23,621 nt of DNA from Pelargonium cotyledonis. Taxonomy: Eukaryota > Streptophyta > Magnoliopsida > Geraniales > Geraniaceae. Within the stretch, counting starts at the first letter, position 1. Every line of letters begins with the position of its first letter. Of this stretch, positions 22,277 to 23,621 are shown piece after piece. The position numbers and the translations under genes were made by a program. The notes beneath the pieces are model-generated. The model worked only from the letters and a program-made list of their open reading frames with translations, ran no database searches and had not been told where the DNA came from. The stretch spans positions 1 through 23,621 of the forward strand of contig JAYMTA010000856.1 of assembly GCA_036897625.1 (NCBI GenBank), given 5' to 3'.

Positions 22277-22513
22277 TGCTTATCGATTCAACTAAAACGC
22301 AAAGAAGGAAGAAAATACTCACTCTAAAATACGCAAAACCTGAAAATTCGTAAGGATCTCGATCGATCGATCTCTCCACTCCGAAGAAGCAGGATTTTCC
22401 TGAGAAAATCGCAGAGAAAATTGAACTCCGAGTCTCTGAGTATTATTTTCTTTCGTTTGTTGTAAACGAGAAAAGACAGCCAGTGGGAGCGTACTGTATC
22501 ATTTGCAAGGATA

Positions 22514-22690
22514 TCGCGTGTGCCACGTCTGACGCCACGTCGGTAATGTCTTACACGTGGCTCGATCTGGTCCGCAAATTCAGATTATTCCTTCAGAGCC
22601 ACGAATTCCCTGGAAGTTTCTGGAACATCCTGTCTTTCCTCGGTTGTACAACTTCTCACTAAAGTCCTCTCTTATGCCGACACGTGGTGG
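22514..22690 (-). promoter_or_regulatory. RCC1 gene upstream region: G-boxes and heat-shock element
   Basis: Upstream of the minus-strand start (22276) are CACGTG G-boxes at 22554-22559 and 22681-22686, two CCACGT half-sites (22523-22528, 22535-22540), a CGCG core (22515-22518) and a perfect heat-shock element GGAAGTTTCTGGAAC (GAA 22613-22615, TTC 22618-22620, GAA 22623-22625). HSEs bind HSF trimers, and G-boxes bind bZIP/bHLH factors. The sites sit about 240-410 bp before the start codon. Induction by heat, light or ABA is inferred, not shown. Confidence 0.55.
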
Positions 22691-23110
22691 GCCTACAAAT
22701 ATTTTATTTTTGGTTTTACAGTAAAGAATAATTAATTTATTATTTAATTGATTTAATTAATCTAATTTATCTAATCCTAGTCAAATAGTTGAATAAATAT
22801 TAATTTCTTAAAATATATAATCTAGCCATTTTGATTTGTTTACTAGAATGATAGTAAGAATCCACCTTCTATACAATCTTTTATCATTTTATACTCTTCA
22901 AGCTCAATCTATGGCCAAGAAGTGATAGGACCACAAGATCTTTCGTTATTTGTTTTTGTGAAAAATAAATTGTCGTACTGATTTTCACTCACTTAACATT
23001 TTTTTATTGTAAGTTTTTTGAACTACATAAAAGAAACAGTACAATTGGAGGCACATAAATTACAAATTGATACTGAATATGAAATCTTATTATGTTACTT
23101 ATTTTAGGTT
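22691..23110. other. AT-rich spacer
   Basis: Very AT-rich sequence (TTAATTTAATT-like runs near 22730-22770) separates the RCC1 promoter from the dehydrogenase relic. I recognise nothing in it. Confidence 0.5.
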
Positions 23111-23290
23111 TTAGAAACCGGTGATAGTGTATCCACCGTCAACTCTTATGGTATGCCCTGTAATTTATGAGGCTGCAGGAAGGCAAAGAAACGCCACAAC
23201 GGATGAAACTTCATTGGTCTCTCCGAGACGACGAATTGGAGTTCTTGATATGACTTGCTCAAATTTTTCTTCTGGTTCTAGATATTGTAG
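23111..23290 (-). pseudogene. last exon of a tropinone-reductase-like SDR, broken by a stop
   Basis: Sixty codons on the minus strand follow a splice-acceptor-like TTTCACAG (ends at 23291) and read SRTPIRRLGETNEVSSVVAF, then LCLPAAS, then an in-frame TAA (23167-23165), then ITGHTIRVDGGYTITGF and the normal stop (23113-23111). This is the conserved C-terminal segment of short-chain dehydrogenases of the plant tropinone-reductase-like group, where the stop replaces the Tyr usually found before ITG. No upstream exon (TGxxxGIG cofactor motif, YxxxK active site) lies within the remaining 330 bases, so the rest is either beyond the window or lost. The in-frame stop makes a pseudogene likely; a sequencing error at one base is the alternative. 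Confidence 0.8.
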
Positions 23291-23621
23291 CTGTGAAAGT
23301 GTGGAAAGACATAAACAACCTCAATGTTTGCAATCCAGCTAATTTATTAAAATATATTTTTTCGTCTCAAAATAAGCACTGTATTTCATTTTTTTTGGTA
23401 CTCAAAATAAGAAAGTTTGTAATATAGAAAACACCAATATAGTTAATGTCTTTATAAGAAGTTATAGTAAGTTTATAACAACATGCATGGATGATGAAAC
23501 ACACAACGCAAAGAGAGGAGTTACGTTTTTTATTACAACATAGTGTACGAGGATAGAAGAGAAAACATGAAATATTACATATTGTTTTTCTTAACACTTT
23601 TCAAAATAGAAAGAAAAACAC
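23291..23621. other. right edge, nothing recognised
   Basis: If the dehydrogenase relic continues, this would be its upstream intron. The 76-residue minus-strand frame at 23367-23597 shows no SDR motif or other recognisable feature. Confidence 0.45.

Noticed and set aside
1..23621. CRISPR array, bacterial operon, organellar or viral insert
   Set aside because: There are no spaced direct repeats of CRISPR form, no prokaryotic gene packing and no viral hallmark genes. The spliceosomal introns and plant gene families indicate nuclear plant DNA.

Overview
The window is nuclear DNA from a flowering plant, most likely a eudicot. It is AT-rich, and its genes are split by many GT-AG introns. The two complete genes belong to plant gene families, and the long spacers carry remnants of tRNA-derived SINEs and a LINE-like insertion. 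The sequence alone does not let me name the genus. Gene density is low: two intact protein genes, two broken gene relics, and long stretches without any supported gene.

Layout: 1-2613 holds no supported gene. 2614-4108 holds coding-like blocks with consistent splice phases but an in-frame stop, read as a decayed or fragmentary gene of unknown family. 4109-11060 is AT-rich spacer. It contains an orphan promoter-like island (5318-5480), a plus-strand SINE relic just after it, a GC-rich degenerate patch (6838-7018), a minus-strand SINE relic (8688-8844) and a minus-strand, 5'-truncated LINE-like insertion with a 15-bp target-site duplication (9870-10238). A compact promoter (11076-11390) and a long 5' leader with an internal duplication and two small upstream ORFs lead into the first intact gene.

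The first intact gene (+ strand, CDS 12572-17452, 10 exons, 713 aa) is a LONESOME HIGHWAY-type bHLH transcription factor of the EMB1444/bHLH155 group. It has an N-terminal LHW/MYC-N domain, an atypical bHLH and a C-terminal ACT-like domain. A 32-codon upstream ORF (12389-12487) is a good candidate for the conserved-peptide uORF known from the Arabidopsis bHLH155 leader.

The second intact gene (- strand, CDS 22276-17722, 11 exons, 483 aa) encodes an RCC1-repeat seven-bladed propeller protein. It converges on the bHLH gene, with only 269 bp between the stop codons. Its introns repeat the same phase and position from blade to blade, its upstream region carries G-boxes and a perfect heat-shock element, and intron 7 holds a three-copy 67-bp minisatellite. 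At the right edge (23111-23290, - strand) lies the broken last exon of a tropinone-reductase-like short-chain dehydrogenase.

There is no operon logic here. The two intact genes are convergent neighbours with no evident pathway link. I did not find a plainly novel system. The observations most worth following are the 5'-leader architecture of the bHLH gene (duplicated donor-like segments plus a peptide uORF), the blade-phased introns of the RCC1 gene, and the unidentified broken gene at 2.6-4.1 kb.
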